Shown: positions 8,037 to 17,493, counted from the stretch's first letter. The stretch is DNA of 32,153 bases from Paracoccaceae bacterium (GCA_007126375.1 SLBI01000362.1:1-32153); one strand, 5' to 3'. Made by a program: numbers and translations. The notes: generated by a model not told the origin, from the sequence alone.

Positions 8037-8648
8037 ATGACCGAGGCGCTCCTTGCACTGGTTCCCGTCTGGGGGCCATGGGTGCTGGCGGCGGTCACCT
8101 TCGGCAGCTGCCTCGCACTGCCGTTGCCGGCATCGCTCCTGGTGCTGACCGCGGCCGCCCTTGCGGCACGCGGCGAACTGGCGCTCGGGGCCGTGTTCCT
8201 CGGTGCGCTCGGCGGGGCGTTGATCGGGGATCAGGTGGCCTTCATGCTGGGCCGAGCCGGCGGGCGGCATCTGATCCAGCGCCTCAACCGCCACCCGGCC
8301 CGGGCCGCGCTGGTGGACCAGGCCGCTGCGCTGGTGCAGCGCCACGGCATGGCAGGCGTGTTCCTGTCGCGCTGGCTGTTCAGCCCGCTCGCGCCCTACG
8401 TCTGCTACCTCACCGGGGCGACCGGCATGCGGCGCGACCGCTTCACCATCGCAAGTGTCGCGGGCGAGGTCGTCTGGGCGGGGCTCTACACCGTCCTCGG
8501 CTTCGTTTTCGCCGGCAGCGTGGCTCTGCTGGCGCAGGTGCTTGGAAACGTCATCGGCCTCCTGACGGCGGGGGCGCTTGCCATGCTGCTCGTCCTGCTT
8601 GTCCGCCGGGTCGTGCAGCAGCGCGGAAACGGTGCACCGCGGCGCTGA
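8037..8648 (+). CDS. DedA-family membrane protein
   Basis: A 203-aa polytopic membrane protein of the DedA/SNARE-associated (VTT) family, whose members are linked to lipid-carrier scrambling or flipping and envelope homeostasis. Family signatures include PLPASLLVLTAAALA near the N-terminus, GDQVAFMLGRAGG (about 63-75) and LSRWLFSPLAPYVCYLTGATGM (about 112-133), with two more helices at the end. It begins 85 bp after the VWA gene without a terminator and may belong to the same transcript. It converges on hemB with only 6 bp between the stops and no visible terminator. Its Shine-Dalgarno is weak. Confidence 0.85.
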   Translation: MTEALLALVPVWGPWVLAAVTFGSCLALPLPASLLVLTAAALAARGELALGAVFLGALGGALIGDQVAFMLGRAGGRHLIQRLNRHPARAALVDQAAALVQRHGMAGVFLSRWLFSPLAPYVCYLTGATGMRRDRFTIASVAGEVVWAGLYTVLGFVFAGSVALLAQVLGNVIGLLTAGALAMLLVLLVRRVVQQRGNGAPRR

Positions 8649-8654
8649 ACAGCT

Positions 8655-9659
8655 TCAGCAGCGCCCGCGCAAGAGCCGCGCCACCTCGGGCGCGAAATAG
8701 GTGAGCACCCCGTCGCATCCCGCGCGGCGAAAGGCGAGAAGGCTCTCCAGCATCGCCTTCTCGCCGTCGATCCAGCCGCGGTCGGCCGCGCCCCGGATCA
8801 TCGCGTATTCGCCCGAGACCTGATAGGCATAGGTCGGCACGCCGAAGCTCTCCTTCACCCGTCGGCAGATGTCGAGATAGGGCATGCCGGGCTTGACCAT
8901 CACCATGTCGGCGCCCTCGGCGAGGTCGCGCTCCACCAGCCGGATTGCCTCGTCGGAATTGCCCGGGTGCATCTGATAGGTCAGCTTGTCGCCCTTCAGC
9001 GCCCCCGAGGCGCCCACCGCATCGCGGAACGGGCCATAGAAGGCCGAGGCGTATTTGGCGGCATAGCTCAGGATCGCCACATGCCGATGTCCGGCACCCT
9101 CCAGCGCAGCACGCAACGCACCGATCCGGCCATCCATCATGTCCGACGGTCCGAGGATGTCGGCGCCGGCCTCCGCCTGCGCCAGCGCCATCCTGACCAG
9201 CGCCTCGACCGTCTCGTCGTTGAGGATCTCGCCGTCCACGACGAAGCCGTCATGCCCATGAAGGTTGTAGGGGTCCAGCGCGATGTCGGTCATCACCGCC
9301 AGTTCCGGCACCTCGGCCTTGATCGCCCGCACGGCGCGGTTGGTCAGGTTCTCGGGGTTCCAGGCCTCGGCGCAGTCCTGCGTCTTCACCGCCGCGTCGG
9401 TATAGGGAAACAGGCAAATCGCCGGGATCCCCAATTCCGCAGCCTCGACCGCCGCCCTCACGACCCGGTCGATCGAACGACGCGGGACGCCGGGCATGGA
9501 GGGAATCGGCTCCTCCATGTCATCGCCGTCCCGCACGAACAGGGGCCAGATCAGATCCGCGACGGATAGCCGATGCTCCTGCGCCAGATCGCGCATGGCG
9601 GCGGTCCGGCGCAGACGGCGGAAGCGGGCGGTGGGGAAGGGGGCAACAGTGGGGCGCAT
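8655..9659 (-). CDS. hemB: Delta-aminolevulinic acid dehydratase (porphobilinogen synthase)
   Basis: A 334-aa HemB that condenses two 5-aminolevulinate molecules to porphobilinogen, the second step of tetrapyrrole synthesis after ALA. Both active-site lysines are in place: Lys202 in AKYASAFYGPFR and Lys256 in MVMVKPGMPYLD. The zinc-binding cysteine cluster of the E. coli enzyme is replaced by TDIALDPYNLHGHDG (about 124-138), the metal-independent or Mg-type site known from Rhodobacter. The start at 9659 has GGAGAG just upstream; the longer in-frame ORF to 9839 is intergenic translation. The neighbouring 9784 gene is divergent. Confidence 0.96.
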   Translation of the reverse strand: MRPTVAPFPTARFRRLRRTAAMRDLAQEHRLSVADLIWPLFVRDGDDMEEPIPSMPGVPRRSIDRVVRAAVEAAELGIPAICLFPYTDAAVKTQDCAEAWNPENLTNRAVRAIKAEVPELAVMTDIALDPYNLHGHDGFVVDGEILNDETVEALVRMALAQAEAGADILGPSDMMDGRIGALRAALEGAGHRHVAILSYAAKYASAFYGPFRDAVGASGALKGDKLTYQMHPGNSDEAIRLVERDLAEGADMVMVKPGMPYLDICRRVKESFGVPTYAYQVSGEYAMIRGAADRGWIDGEKAMLESLLAFRRAGCDGVLTYFAPEVARLLRGRC

Positions 9660-9783
9660 GCAGCTCTCCGGCGTGCGGTTTCCGGTTGCGCGCCAGTCTT
9701 GCGCCGATATCACGGGCGCGGCAAGGGGACGGCACCGGCCTCGCGGTGTCGGGGCAGGGCGTGGCGAAGGCCGGAGCGGATCG

Positions 9784-10311
9784 GTGACCTGGCAGCAGAC
9801 CTTCTTCGAGTTCATCGACATGCGCTCCTTCACCAACATCTGGTTCTGGATCGCGCTGGCCGTGATGTGGTCCTCGTTGAGCCATTACGTGATGGGCGTG
9901 CCGTTCGACATGGTCACCCGCGCCCGGCGCCATGGCGGACGTGCCCAGCACGACCTCGAAACGCTGGTGCATCTGCAGATCGACCGCCGGCTGCATGTCG
10001 CCGAGGTGTCTGGGCCCTGGCTGGTGGGTTTCGTCACCGCAGGGCTGACCGTTCTGGCGCTGCTCGGCTTCCTTTACGGTCTGCAACTGGGACAGGCGCT
10101 CTTCCTGCTGCTGATGCCGGCTTCCGTCGTGGGCCTTCTGAGCGTGCTCGCCGCGCGCCGGCTGGCCCGGATGCCATTGCAGGGAGAGGCGCTGTGCAGC
10201 TTCATCGCGCGTCAGCGGATGATCGTGCAGGCCATCGGCGTGGTGTCGATCGTGATCACTGCCGGATGGGCGATCTGGTCGATCATGAACAGCTCGGCGC
10301 TCGGCGGCTGA
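9784..10311 (+). CDS. Four-helix membrane protein of unknown function
   Basis: A 175-aa integral membrane protein with four clear hydrophobic segments: WFWIALAVMWSSLSHYVMGV (about 19-38), WLVGFVTAGLTVLALLGFLY (about 79-98), ALFLLLMPASVVGLLSVLAA (about 105-124) and IVQAIGVVSIVITAGWAIW (about 146-164). The loops are basic. I choose GTG 9784, which has GGAG 7 nt upstream and gives TWQQTFFEFIDMRSFTN at the start; ATG 9820 is an alternative. I do not recognise a functional family. It is divergent from hemB and followed by mfd in the same direction. Confidence 0.72.
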   Translation: MTWQQTFFEFIDMRSFTNIWFWIALAVMWSSLSHYVMGVPFDMVTRARRHGGRAQHDLETLVHLQIDRRLHVAEVSGPWLVGFVTAGLTVLALLGFLYGLQLGQALFLLLMPASVVGLLSVLAARRLARMPLQGEALCSFIARQRMIVQAIGVVSIVITAGWAIWSIMNSSALGG

Positions 10312-10340
10312 CACCGCTGCCGTTTTCCCCGCACAGCCCG

Positions 10341-10368
10341 TTGACATCGGCCCGCCGCCGGGTAGGTC
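10341..10368 (+). promoter_or_regulatory. Probable mfd promoter giving a leaderless transcript
   Basis: A perfect TTGACA -35 (10341-10346), a 16-bp spacer and TAGGTC (10363-10368) precede mfd. Seven bases after the -10 is position 10375, next to the A of the ATG (10376). No good Shine-Dalgarno is present, which fits a leaderless mRNA, a common class in alphaproteobacteria. Confidence 0.55.
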
Positions 10369-10375
10369 AGCGGCC

Positions 10376-13300
10376 ATGGCCACGCTTCCAGACCCCGCAG
10401 CACCGGCTGCCGCGCCCAGTCCGGTCGCTTCGCCCGAGCGGGTGATCCTCGGCGGCGCGCCCGAAGGATACGACGCCGCGCTCATCGCGCGGGAGCTGGA
10501 GCGCATCGGGCCGGCGGGCGCCGTTCTGCATGTCGCGCGCGACGATCGGCGGATGGAGGCAATGCGCGCTGCGCTGGCCTTCTTCGCACCGCAGGCGGTG
10601 GTGCTGACCTTTCCGGCCTGGGACTGCCTGCCCTTCGATCGCGTCTCGCCCAATCCGGAGATCAGCGCGACCCGCATGGCCACACTGGCGGCGCTGTCGC
10701 ATGGGGTGCCGGGGCGCTTCGTCCTGCTCACGACCCTCAACGCCGCCGCGCAGTTCGTGCCCGCCCGCGCTGTGCTTGAGGGCGCGGTGTTCCGTGCTGC
10801 GGTGGGCGAACGTGTGAACGAGGCGCGCCTGCGCGACTTCCTGTCGCGCATGGGCTTTTCAGCCGCGCCCACGGTGACGGAACCAGGCGACTTCGCCCTG
10901 CGCGGCGGCATCGTCGACATCTGGGCGCCTGGCAGCGCGGGTCCGGTGCGGCTGGATTTCTTTGGCGACGTGCTCGACGGTGCGCGCCGCTTCGATCCGG
11001 CGACCCAGCGCACCACCGAGCGGCTGGACCGGATCGAACTCGCCCCGGCTTCGGAGGTGATCCTCGACGAGGCCGCGATTGCGCGGTTCCGGCGATCCTG
11101 GCGCGCCGAATTCGGTGCGGCCGGTGACGACCCGCTTTACGAGGCGGTCAGTGCGGGACGAAAGCATCAGGGGATGGAGCACTGGCTTCCATGGTTCCAC
11201 GAGCGGCTGGAGACCCTGTTCGATTACCTGTCCGGCGCATCGGTGATGCTTGACGATCAGCTCGACGCCGCCCGTGCCTCCCGCTGGGAGGCGATCGGCG
11301 AACAATTCACAGCGCGGCGCGAGGCTCTGGGCAATCGGGCCGTGGCCGGGGCGATCTACAAGCCCTGCCCGCCGGAGCTCCTCTATCTCGACGATCATGC
11401 GTGGGGTGGGGCCCTTGGCGCCCACCGGGTGCTGCGCCTGTCGCCTCTGCCGCAACCGTCTGGGCCGGGGGTGCTGGACGCCGGCGGGCGTGCGGGCCGC
11501 GATTTCGCTCCCGAGCGCCAGCAGGAAAACGTCAACCTATTCAAATCCCTCGCGGAACATGTAGAGGCAAGGCGCAAGGCCGGGCCGGTGGTGATCGCGA
11601 GCTACTCTGACGGCGCGCTTGACCGGCTGGCCGGGCTTCTGGCCGACGACGGGGCAAGCGACGCCCACCAGATCGCCGATGTCCGCGGGGTGGTGCCCGG
11701 CGGGCTGCATCTTGCCGTCTGGCCGCTGGAGGCGGGGTTCGAGGCGCCGGGTCTGACGGTCGTCTCGGAACAGGATGTTCTTGGCGACCGGCTGATCCGG
11801 GCGCCCAAGCGCCGCCGGCAGGCCGAAAACTTCCTCACCGAGGCGCAGTCGCTCAGCCCCGGTGATCTGGTTGTCCACGTCGAGCACGGGGTGGGCCGCT
11901 ACACCGGGCTCGAGACGATCACCGCGCTTGGCGCGCCGCATGAATGTGTGGCGCTGGAATATGCCGGAGGCGACCGGCTGTTTCTCCCGGTCGAAAACAT
12001 CGAACTGCTCAGCCGCTACGGCCATGAGGAGGGGCTGCTGGACCGGCTCGGCAGTGGTGCCTGGCAGGCGCGCAAGGCCCGGCTGAAGGAACGGCTGCGC
12101 GAGGTGGCCGACAAGCTGATCCGCATCGCCGCCGAACGCACGCTGCGCAAGGCGCCCGATTATACCCCGCCGGGGCATGAGTGGGATGCATTCTGCGCCC
12201 GCTTTCCCTGGGCCGAGACCGACGACCAACTGGCCGCCATCGCCGATGTTCTGGCCGATCTCGACCGTGGCACGCCGATGGACCGGCTGATCGTCGGCGA
12301 TGTCGGCTTCGGCAAGACCGAGGTGGCGATGCGCGCGGCCTTCGTCGTGGCGATGTCGGGCGCGCAGGTGGCGGTGATCGCGCCGACCACGCTGCTTGCC
12401 CGCCAGCACGCCGCCACCTTCGCCGAACGCTTCCGCGGCTTTCCGCTCCGCATCCGGCAACTCTCTCGCTTCGTGCCCGCGAAGCAGGCGTCAGAAACCC
12501 GCGCGGGCCTGACCGATGGTACGGTGGACATCGTTGTCGGAACCCATGCGCTTCTGGCCAAGACGGTGAAGTTCCGCAACCTCGGGCTGATGGTCATCGA
12601 CGAGGAACAGCACTTCGGGGTGGGCCACAAGGAACGGCTGAAGGAGATGCGCGCCGAGGTGCATGTCCTCACGCTGACCGCCACGCCGATCCCGCGTACG
12701 CTGCAGCTGGCGCTGACCGGCGTGCGCGATCTGTCGCTGATCGCAACCCCTCCCGTCGACCGGCTCGCGATCCGCACCTATGTCAGCGAATGGGATCCGA
12801 TGACCCTGCGCGAGGCGCTGCTGCGCGAGCACTATCGGGGCGGACAGAGCTTCATCGTCACGCCGCGCATTGCCGATCTGCCGGAACTGGAGGCTTTCCT
12901 GCGCGACGAGGTGCCGGAAGTGAACTTTACCGTGGCGCATGGCCAGATGGCCGCCGGCGAACTCGACGACAAGATGAACGCCTTCTACGACGGCCGCTTC
13001 GATGTGCTGCTCTCGACCTCGATCGTCGAGTCCGGCCTCGACATCCCCCGCGCGAACACGATGATCGTGCACCGGGCGGACATGTTCGGGCTGGCACAAC
13101 TCTATCAGATACGTGGCCGGGTGGGGCGTTCCAAGACCCGCGCCTATGCCTTCCTCACCACCCGGGCCCGCAGCCCGCTGACAGCTGCGGCGCAGAAGCG
13201 GCTGAGGCTGCTGGGCAGCCTCGACAGCCTCGGCGCCGGCTTCACGCTGGCCAGCCAGGACCTCGATCTGCGCGGGGCCGGCAACCTCCTGGGCGAAGAG

Positions 13301-13870
13301 CAGTCGGGCCACATCCGCGAGGTCGGGTATGAACTCTACCAGCAAATGCTGGAGGAGACGATCTCCAAGCTGCGCGCGGGCGAGGTCGAGGCGCTGCCCA
13401 CTGACGGCGACTGGTCGCCGCAGCTCAACCTTGGCGTTCCGGTCATGATCCCCGAATCGTACGTGCCGGACCTCGATGTCCGCCTCGGCCTCTATCGCCG
13501 GCTTGCAGGGCTGACCAGCAAGGTGGAACTCGAAGGCTTCGCAGCCGAGCTGATCGACCGCTTCGGCAGGATGCCGCGGGAGGTGAACACGCTACTGCTG
13601 ATCGTGCGCATCAAGGCGGTGTGCAAACGCGCAGGCATTGCCCGGCTCGATGCCGGGCCGAAAGGCGCCACCGTCCAGTTCCACAACGACAAGTTCGCCA
13701 ATCCTGCCGGGCTCGTTCGGTTTCTGCAGGATCAGCGCGGCCTCGCGAAAATCCGCGACAACAGGGTGATCGTCCGCCGCGACTGGGCATCGGACGCCGA
13801 CCGCATCAAGGGATCCTTCGCCATCGCCAGGGATCTGGCAGAATGCGCACGCCAGGACGCGAAGGGTTGA
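10376..13870 (+). CDS. mfd: Mfd, transcription-repair coupling factor
   Basis: A 1164-aa Mfd that uses ATP to displace RNA polymerase stalled at DNA lesions and recruits UvrA. Domain order is standard: a UvrB-like N-terminal module (about 20-340), the CarD-like RNA polymerase-interaction domain (about 485-560, PGDLVVHVEHGVGRYTGLE), a RecG-like superfamily-2 motor and a C-terminal TRCF domain. Motor motifs: Walker A VGFGKTE with Lys647, DEEQ at 742-745, LTLTATPIPRTLQLAL, and QIRGRVGRSKTRAYAFL (motif VI). Length is close to E. coli (1148 aa). The first 22 residues are unlike the family, so the GTG at 10442 is a possible but less likely start. Confidence 0.97.
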   Translation: MATLPDPAAPAAAPSPVASPERVILGGAPEGYDAALIARELERIGPAGAVLHVARDDRRMEAMRAALAFFAPQAVVLTFPAWDCLPFDRVSPNPEISATRMATLAALSHGVPGRFVLLTTLNAAAQFVPARAVLEGAVFRAAVGERVNEARLRDFLSRMGFSAAPTVTEPGDFALRGGIVDIWAPGSAGPVRLDFFGDVLDGARRFDPATQRTTERLDRIELAPASEVILDEAAIARFRRSWRAEFGAAGDDPLYEAVSAGRKHQGMEHWLPWFHERLETLFDYLSGASVMLDDQLDAARASRWEAIGEQFTARREALGNRAVAGAIYKPCPPELLYLDDHAWGGALGAHRVLRLSPLPQPSGPGVLDAGGRAGRDFAPERQQENVNLFKSLAEHVEARRKAGPVVIASYSDGALDRLAGLLADDGASDAHQIADVRGVVPGGLHLAVWPLEAGFEAPGLTVVSEQDVLGDRLIRAPKRRRQAENFLTEAQSLSPGDLVVHVEHGVGRYTGLETITALGAPHECVALEYAGGDRLFLPVENIELLSRYGHEEGLLDRLGSGAWQARKARLKERLREVADKLIRIAAERTLRKAPDYTPPGHEWDAFCARFPWAETDDQLAAIADVLADLDRGTPMDRLIVGDVGFGKTEVAMRAAFVVAMSGAQVAVIAPTTLLARQHAATFAERFRGFPLRIRQLSRFVPAKQASETRAGLTDGTVDIVVGTHALLAKTVKFRNLGLMVIDEEQHFGVGHKERLKEMRAEVHVLTLTATPIPRTLQLALTGVRDLSLIATPPVDRLAIRTYVSEWDPMTLREALLREHYRGGQSFIVTPRIADLPELEAFLRDEVPEVNFTVAHGQMAAGELDDKMNAFYDGRFDVLLSTSIVESGLDIPRANTMIVHRADMFGLAQLYQIRGRVGRSKTRAYAFLTTRARSPLTAAAQKRLRLLGSLDSLGAGFTLASQDLDLRGAGNLLGEEQSGHIREVGYELYQQMLEETISKLRAGEVEALPTDGDWSPQLNLGVPVMIPESYVPDLDVRLGLYRRLAGLTSKVELEGFAAELIDRFGRMPREVNTLLLIVRIKAVCKRAGIARLDAGPKGATVQFHNDKFANPAGLVRFLQDQRGLAKIRDNRVIVRRDWASDADRIKGSFAIARDLAECARQDAKG

Positions 13871-14035
13871 GCCTGCCTACGGCCCCCGGCTGATCTGCCG
13901 GCACATCCGACGGAGTACCGGTTCCGGCGGCGGCGCCTGACCATGTCGGCCGCCAACCGCTCCGCATGCCGCACCGGCGATGGTCGCGGCCCGTCGGCGT
14001 TGCCACACGCACCGCGCTTGCCGGTCCGTCAGGCG
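13871..14035. other. Gap between convergent mfd and the MFS pump gene
   Basis: About 165 bases with no ORF I would support. A five-base-pair hairpin CCGGC/GCCGG (13886-13901) lies after the mfd stop but has no T-run, so it is not a convincing intrinsic terminator. Confidence 0.3.
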
Positions 14036-15259
14036 TCAGTCCTCCCGCAGGGTGCGCATCAGTAGGAAGGCGATCCCGGAGCATAGCGCCACGCCGCCCA
14101 CCAGCGGCACCGGCGTGCCGTCATAGCTCTGGCCTACCGGGACCGCGATCAAGACCGCCCCCACGGTGGAGAGAGCGCCGACCACCGCTGCAGCAAGTCC
14201 GGCAATATGTCCGAGGTCCTCCAGCGCCAGCGCGTTGAGGTTTCCGAAGGTTAGACCCACCATGAAGAACGCCGCGCACATGTATGCGAAGAAGACATAA
14301 AACGACCACGGCTCGGGCAGCGGAAGAAACAGCCAGTGCAGCAGGAACAGCACCGAAACAGCCGACTGCGCCGCGAAGGCGGTCGTCGCCAGCCGGCGCA
14401 TCCCCAGCCGCATCACAAGGCTTGCGTTCAGGATTCCCGAAAGCCCGGCGATCAGCGCCACGCCGGCAAACCAGAACGGAAAACTCGCTCCTCGGTCGTA
14501 GACATCGGTGAAAAGCTGCGGTGCGGTCGATAGGAAGATGAACATCTGCCCGAAGCCGAGCGACAGTGCCGCAATCACTGCCGGCACGCGCGGCGTGCGC
14601 ATGACCTCCACCGCCGCCGCCACGATGGTGGCGATGCGAAGCGGGCGGCGGCGTTCCGGCGGATGGGTTTCGGGCTGGCGGATCAACAGCCAACTCCCCG
14701 AGACGAGCCCGAAGATCACGAAGGACCAGAACACCGCCCGCCAGTCCCAGACCCAGATGATGCCGGCGCCGATCGAGGGCGCCACCGCCGGCACGATGAT
14801 GAAGATGGTCATCACGATCGACATCACCCGCGCCATCGGCCGCCCCTGATAGAGGTCGCGGACGATGGCGAGCGTCACCACCCGCGGCGCTGCAGCCCCC
14901 AACCCCTGGACGAAGCGCGCCGCCAGCAGCACCTCCAGCGATTGCGCCTGTGCGGCCACCAGCGCGGCTGTGGAATAGATCGCGATGCCGAAAACGACGA
15001 TGCGCTTGCGGCCGTAGCTGTCCGACACCGGCCCCCAGAACAGTGTGCCCATCCCCATGCCCAGCACGAAGATGGTGACGACCAGTTGCGCACGGTTCAC
15101 CGCCTCTGGCGACAGGTCTTCGGCGATGACTGTCAGTGCCGGCAGCATCGCGTCGATGGAATAGGCGATTGTGGCGAACAGCATCGCCAGCAGCGCCACG
15201 AATTCGGGAAAGGCGAGACGACGTGCGGGGTTGGTTTCGGGATGTGTCTGAACGCTCAT
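14036..15259 (-). CDS. Bcr/CflA-type multidrug efflux MFS transporter
   Basis: A 407-aa major facilitator with twelve predicted helices. Near the N-terminus it carries AMLFATIAYSIDAMLPAL, then the loop 2-3 signature GPVSDSYGRKRIVVFG (about 77-92) and the helix 4 stretch ARFVQGLGAAAPRVV (about 114-128), all typical of the Bcr/CflA proton-driven drug exporters. Its start overlaps the stop of the DsbA-like gene by four bases (ATGA on the minus strand), so the two are co-translated. It is the last gene of the minus-strand run that starts at 19474. The exported compound cannot be told from sequence. Confidence 0.88.
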   Translation of the reverse strand: MSVQTHPETNPARRLAFPEFVALLAMLFATIAYSIDAMLPALTVIAEDLSPEAVNRAQLVVTIFVLGMGMGTLFWGPVSDSYGRKRIVVFGIAIYSTAALVAAQAQSLEVLLAARFVQGLGAAAPRVVTLAIVRDLYQGRPMARVMSIVMTIFIIVPAVAPSIGAGIIWVWDWRAVFWSFVIFGLVSGSWLLIRQPETHPPERRRPLRIATIVAAAVEVMRTPRVPAVIAALSLGFGQMFIFLSTAPQLFTDVYDRGASFPFWFAGVALIAGLSGILNASLVMRLGMRRLATTAFAAQSAVSVLFLLHWLFLPLPEPWSFYVFFAYMCAAFFMVGLTFGNLNALALEDLGHIAGLAAAVVGALSTVGAVLIAVPVGQSYDGTPVPLVGGVALCSGIAFLLMRTLRED

Positions 15260-15906
15260 GCCGGCGGCGCCTTCCCGGTCAGTTCGGCGATCACCTCTGC
15301 CCAGAGTTCGCTGGGTTGTGCCCCGGGCACCGCATAGGTGTCGCCGACGATGAAGGTCGGCACGGCGCGCAGACCGCGGGCGCGTGCGGCTGTATCGCTC
15401 TCCATCACCGCCGCCCGGTCGGCATCCGAAGCGAAGAGACGGGCGAGCAGATCGGCGTCCATTCCGGCTGCGGCACCGATATCGATCAGCACGCCGGTGT
15501 CACCGATATCGCGGCCTTCGCGGAAATAGGCGCGAAAGAGGGCCGATACCACCGGCGTCTGTCGCCCCTCCAGCCCCGCCCAGTGGATCAGCCGATGTGC
15601 CTCCAGCGTGTTCGGGGTGCGGGCGATGGCGCCGAGGTCGAGGCTGAGGCCGGCCGCCTCGGCCGCGCGAGCGACCGGCAGGTAGGCGTCGACCGCGCCT
15701 TGCTGGCCGCCGAATTTGGCCTCGAGATAGGCGCCGCGGTCCATGCCCCCGGCAGGCATGTCGGGGTTGAGCTGGAACGGGCGCCATTCGATGCGGAACG
15801 GGTGTTCGGGCGCCGTCTCCAGGGCGCGATCAAGCAGCACCTTGCCGATGTAACACCAGGGGCAGATCGGGTCGGACCAGATTTCCAGCCGCACGTCCTG
15901 GGCCAT
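15256..15906 (-). CDS. DsbA-family (FrnE-like) thiol oxidoreductase
   Basis: A 216-aa thioredoxin-fold protein of the FrnE-like branch of the DsbA family (DSBA/2-hydroxychromene-2-carboxylate isomerase-like). The CxxC active site is Cys15-Cys18 in DPICPWCYIGK, a signature of the FrnE group. The cis-Pro region is RAVPTFIVGD near the C-terminus. No signal peptide is present, so it is cytoplasmic, unlike classical DsbA. The start is fixed by its position 1 bp after the upstream ligase stop; its own stop overlaps the MFS start. Within this operon it could protect against oxidants or disulfide stress, which is inference. Confidence 0.9.
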   Translation of the reverse strand: MAQDVRLEIWSDPICPWCYIGKVLLDRALETAPEHPFRIEWRPFQLNPDMPAGGMDRGAYLEAKFGGQQGAVDAYLPVARAAEAAGLSLDLGAIARTPNTLEAHRLIHWAGLEGRQTPVVSALFRAYFREGRDIGDTGVLIDIGAAAGMDADLLARLFASDADRAAVMESDTAARARGLRAVPTFIVGDTYAVPGAQPSELWAEVIAELTGKAPPA

Positions 15907-15907
15907 C

Positions 15908-17440
15908 CTACAACGCCTCCGCTGCGGCTGCGAAAGCCTTGCGGAGTTCGCGCCGCAACAGCTTGTTGTTGGCGCCGCGCGGCAGTGCATCGACGCGCCG
16001 CCAGAGCCGCGGTTGCTTGTAGCGTGCCAGACGCTCGGCAACGAAATCGGCAAGCGCGGTCTCGTCGAGTGGCCGGGCCGACACGTAGAAGGCGGCGATC
16101 ACGCTGACCCCCTCGCGCAGCGTCACTTCACAGGTGGCGCTCTCGGCAATCTCCGGATGGTGATCGAGCACGGCTTCGATCTCCACCGGCGAGACGCGCA
16201 CGCCGCCAGCGTTGATCATGTCGTCATCGCGGCCTTGATGTGTGATGGCACCGTCGCCGGCCATCACGCCGATGTCGCCGGTCAGAAACCAGTCGCCCGA
16301 AAACCGTTCCCGCGTCTCCGCCTCGGCGCCGAGATAGCCAAGGAACAGCCCCGGGTCGGCCGCATGCACGGCAATCACACCCGGCGTGCCCTGCGGCACC
16401 GGTCGGCCATCCGTCCCGATCAGGGCGATGCGCCGGCCCGGCTGGGCAAAGCCCGAACTGCCGGGCGGGGCGGGCCGCTCGGGCGAGCCGGAGATGAAGG
16501 TCGAACACTCTGACATGCCGAAGGCTTCGTGAACCGGCGTGCCGGTCATCGCCTCCCAGGCACGGCGGGTCGTATCGGGCATCTTCTCGCCGGCCGAGAG
16601 GCCATGTCTCAACCGCGGCAGCGTATACTTCTCTCCAGGCTTCAGCATCTGCCTGTAGAGGCCTGGCGCAGCGGCAAAAAGCGTAACATCATGACGGCGC
16701 ATCAGAAGCGGGAGTTGCGCCGGCGACACGCCCGGTGCCGGCACCAGCGCCGTGGCGCCGGCCGCCCAGGGATCCAAGAGCCCGGTTCCCAGCGTGAAGG
16801 TCCAGTTCAGAGCGCCGGCGTGCAGGAGTCGATCGGACGCCCTCAGGCCATACCAGCCCTGCCACATCATGCGTCGTGCCCATGCGGCGCGATGGGCATG
16901 CAGAACCCCGCGCGGCCGGCCGGAGGTGCCGGATGTATAGACCACATAGGCGAGCCGGTCGGGATCGCCCATCTCCCAGGCGCAAGGAGAATGATCGCGC
17001 AACCTGCGCAGACCGGCAACGTCCAGAACGGGGCAGGGCGGATCATCCGGCAGAGACACGCCGGGACCGGCCACGATCAGCCGTGGTGCGAGTTCGGCCG
17101 CGAGCGCAGTCACCTCCGGCGCAGTCAGCTGAGCCGAGGTCGGCACCGGGACCAGCCCGGCGGCAATCGCGCCAAGGAAAAGGATGGGAAAATCGACCGA
17201 ATTCGCAAGCCGCATCAGAACCCGGTCGCCCGGCTGAAGGCCCGCGGCAAGCAGCCCGCCCCCCGTACCCCGGACCGCCTCCTCAAGCCGACCGAAGCTC
17301 CAGCGCTCGGCGCCCGTCGAACCAACCAGCACCAGCGCGATCCGCTCTGGGCCCTCGACCGCCGGGGCAAGCACATGCGCAGCGAGATTGAACGGGGCAG
17401 GACAGGCCGGTGGAGGCCCCGAGTTCACTTGGGAAATCAT
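15908..17440 (-). CDS. AMP-dependent acyl-CoA synthetase/ligase
   Basis: A 510-aa adenylate-forming (ANL) enzyme that activates a carboxylic acid to an acyl-adenylate and then usually to the CoA thioester. The ATP P-loop is YTSGTSGRPRG (168-178), a second core motif is FGMSECSTF, the hinge is GRDDDMINAGGVRVSPVE, and the catalytic C-terminal lysine is Lys493 in PRGANNKLLRRELR. The overall look resembles benzoate/acetate-type CoA ligases, but substrate residues cannot be read with confidence. GGAG lies 3 nt before the ATG. It sits between an entericidin-like gene (53 bp upstream) and the DsbA-like gene (1 bp downstream). Confidence 0.88.
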   Translation of the reverse strand: MISQVNSGPPPACPAPFNLAAHVLAPAVEGPERIALVLVGSTGAERWSFGRLEEAVRGTGGGLLAAGLQPGDRVLMRLANSVDFPILFLGAIAAGLVPVPTSAQLTAPEVTALAAELAPRLIVAGPGVSLPDDPPCPVLDVAGLRRLRDHSPCAWEMGDPDRLAYVVYTSGTSGRPRGVLHAHRAAWARRMMWQGWYGLRASDRLLHAGALNWTFTLGTGLLDPWAAGATALVPAPGVSPAQLPLLMRRHDVTLFAAAPGLYRQMLKPGEKYTLPRLRHGLSAGEKMPDTTRRAWEAMTGTPVHEAFGMSECSTFISGSPERPAPPGSSGFAQPGRRIALIGTDGRPVPQGTPGVIAVHAADPGLFLGYLGAEAETRERFSGDWFLTGDIGVMAGDGAITHQGRDDDMINAGGVRVSPVEIEAVLDHHPEIAESATCEVTLREGVSVIAAFYVSARPLDETALADFVAERLARYKQPRLWRRVDALPRGANNKLLRRELRKAFAAAAEAL

Positions 17441-17493
17441 GCTCCAGAGCTACGCTCGGCGGCGGCGCTTGGCAAGCAGCCGCACCCGGTCGC

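Noticed and set aside
13886-13901. Hairpin after mfd as a terminator
   Set aside because: Only five base pairs and no T-run follow.
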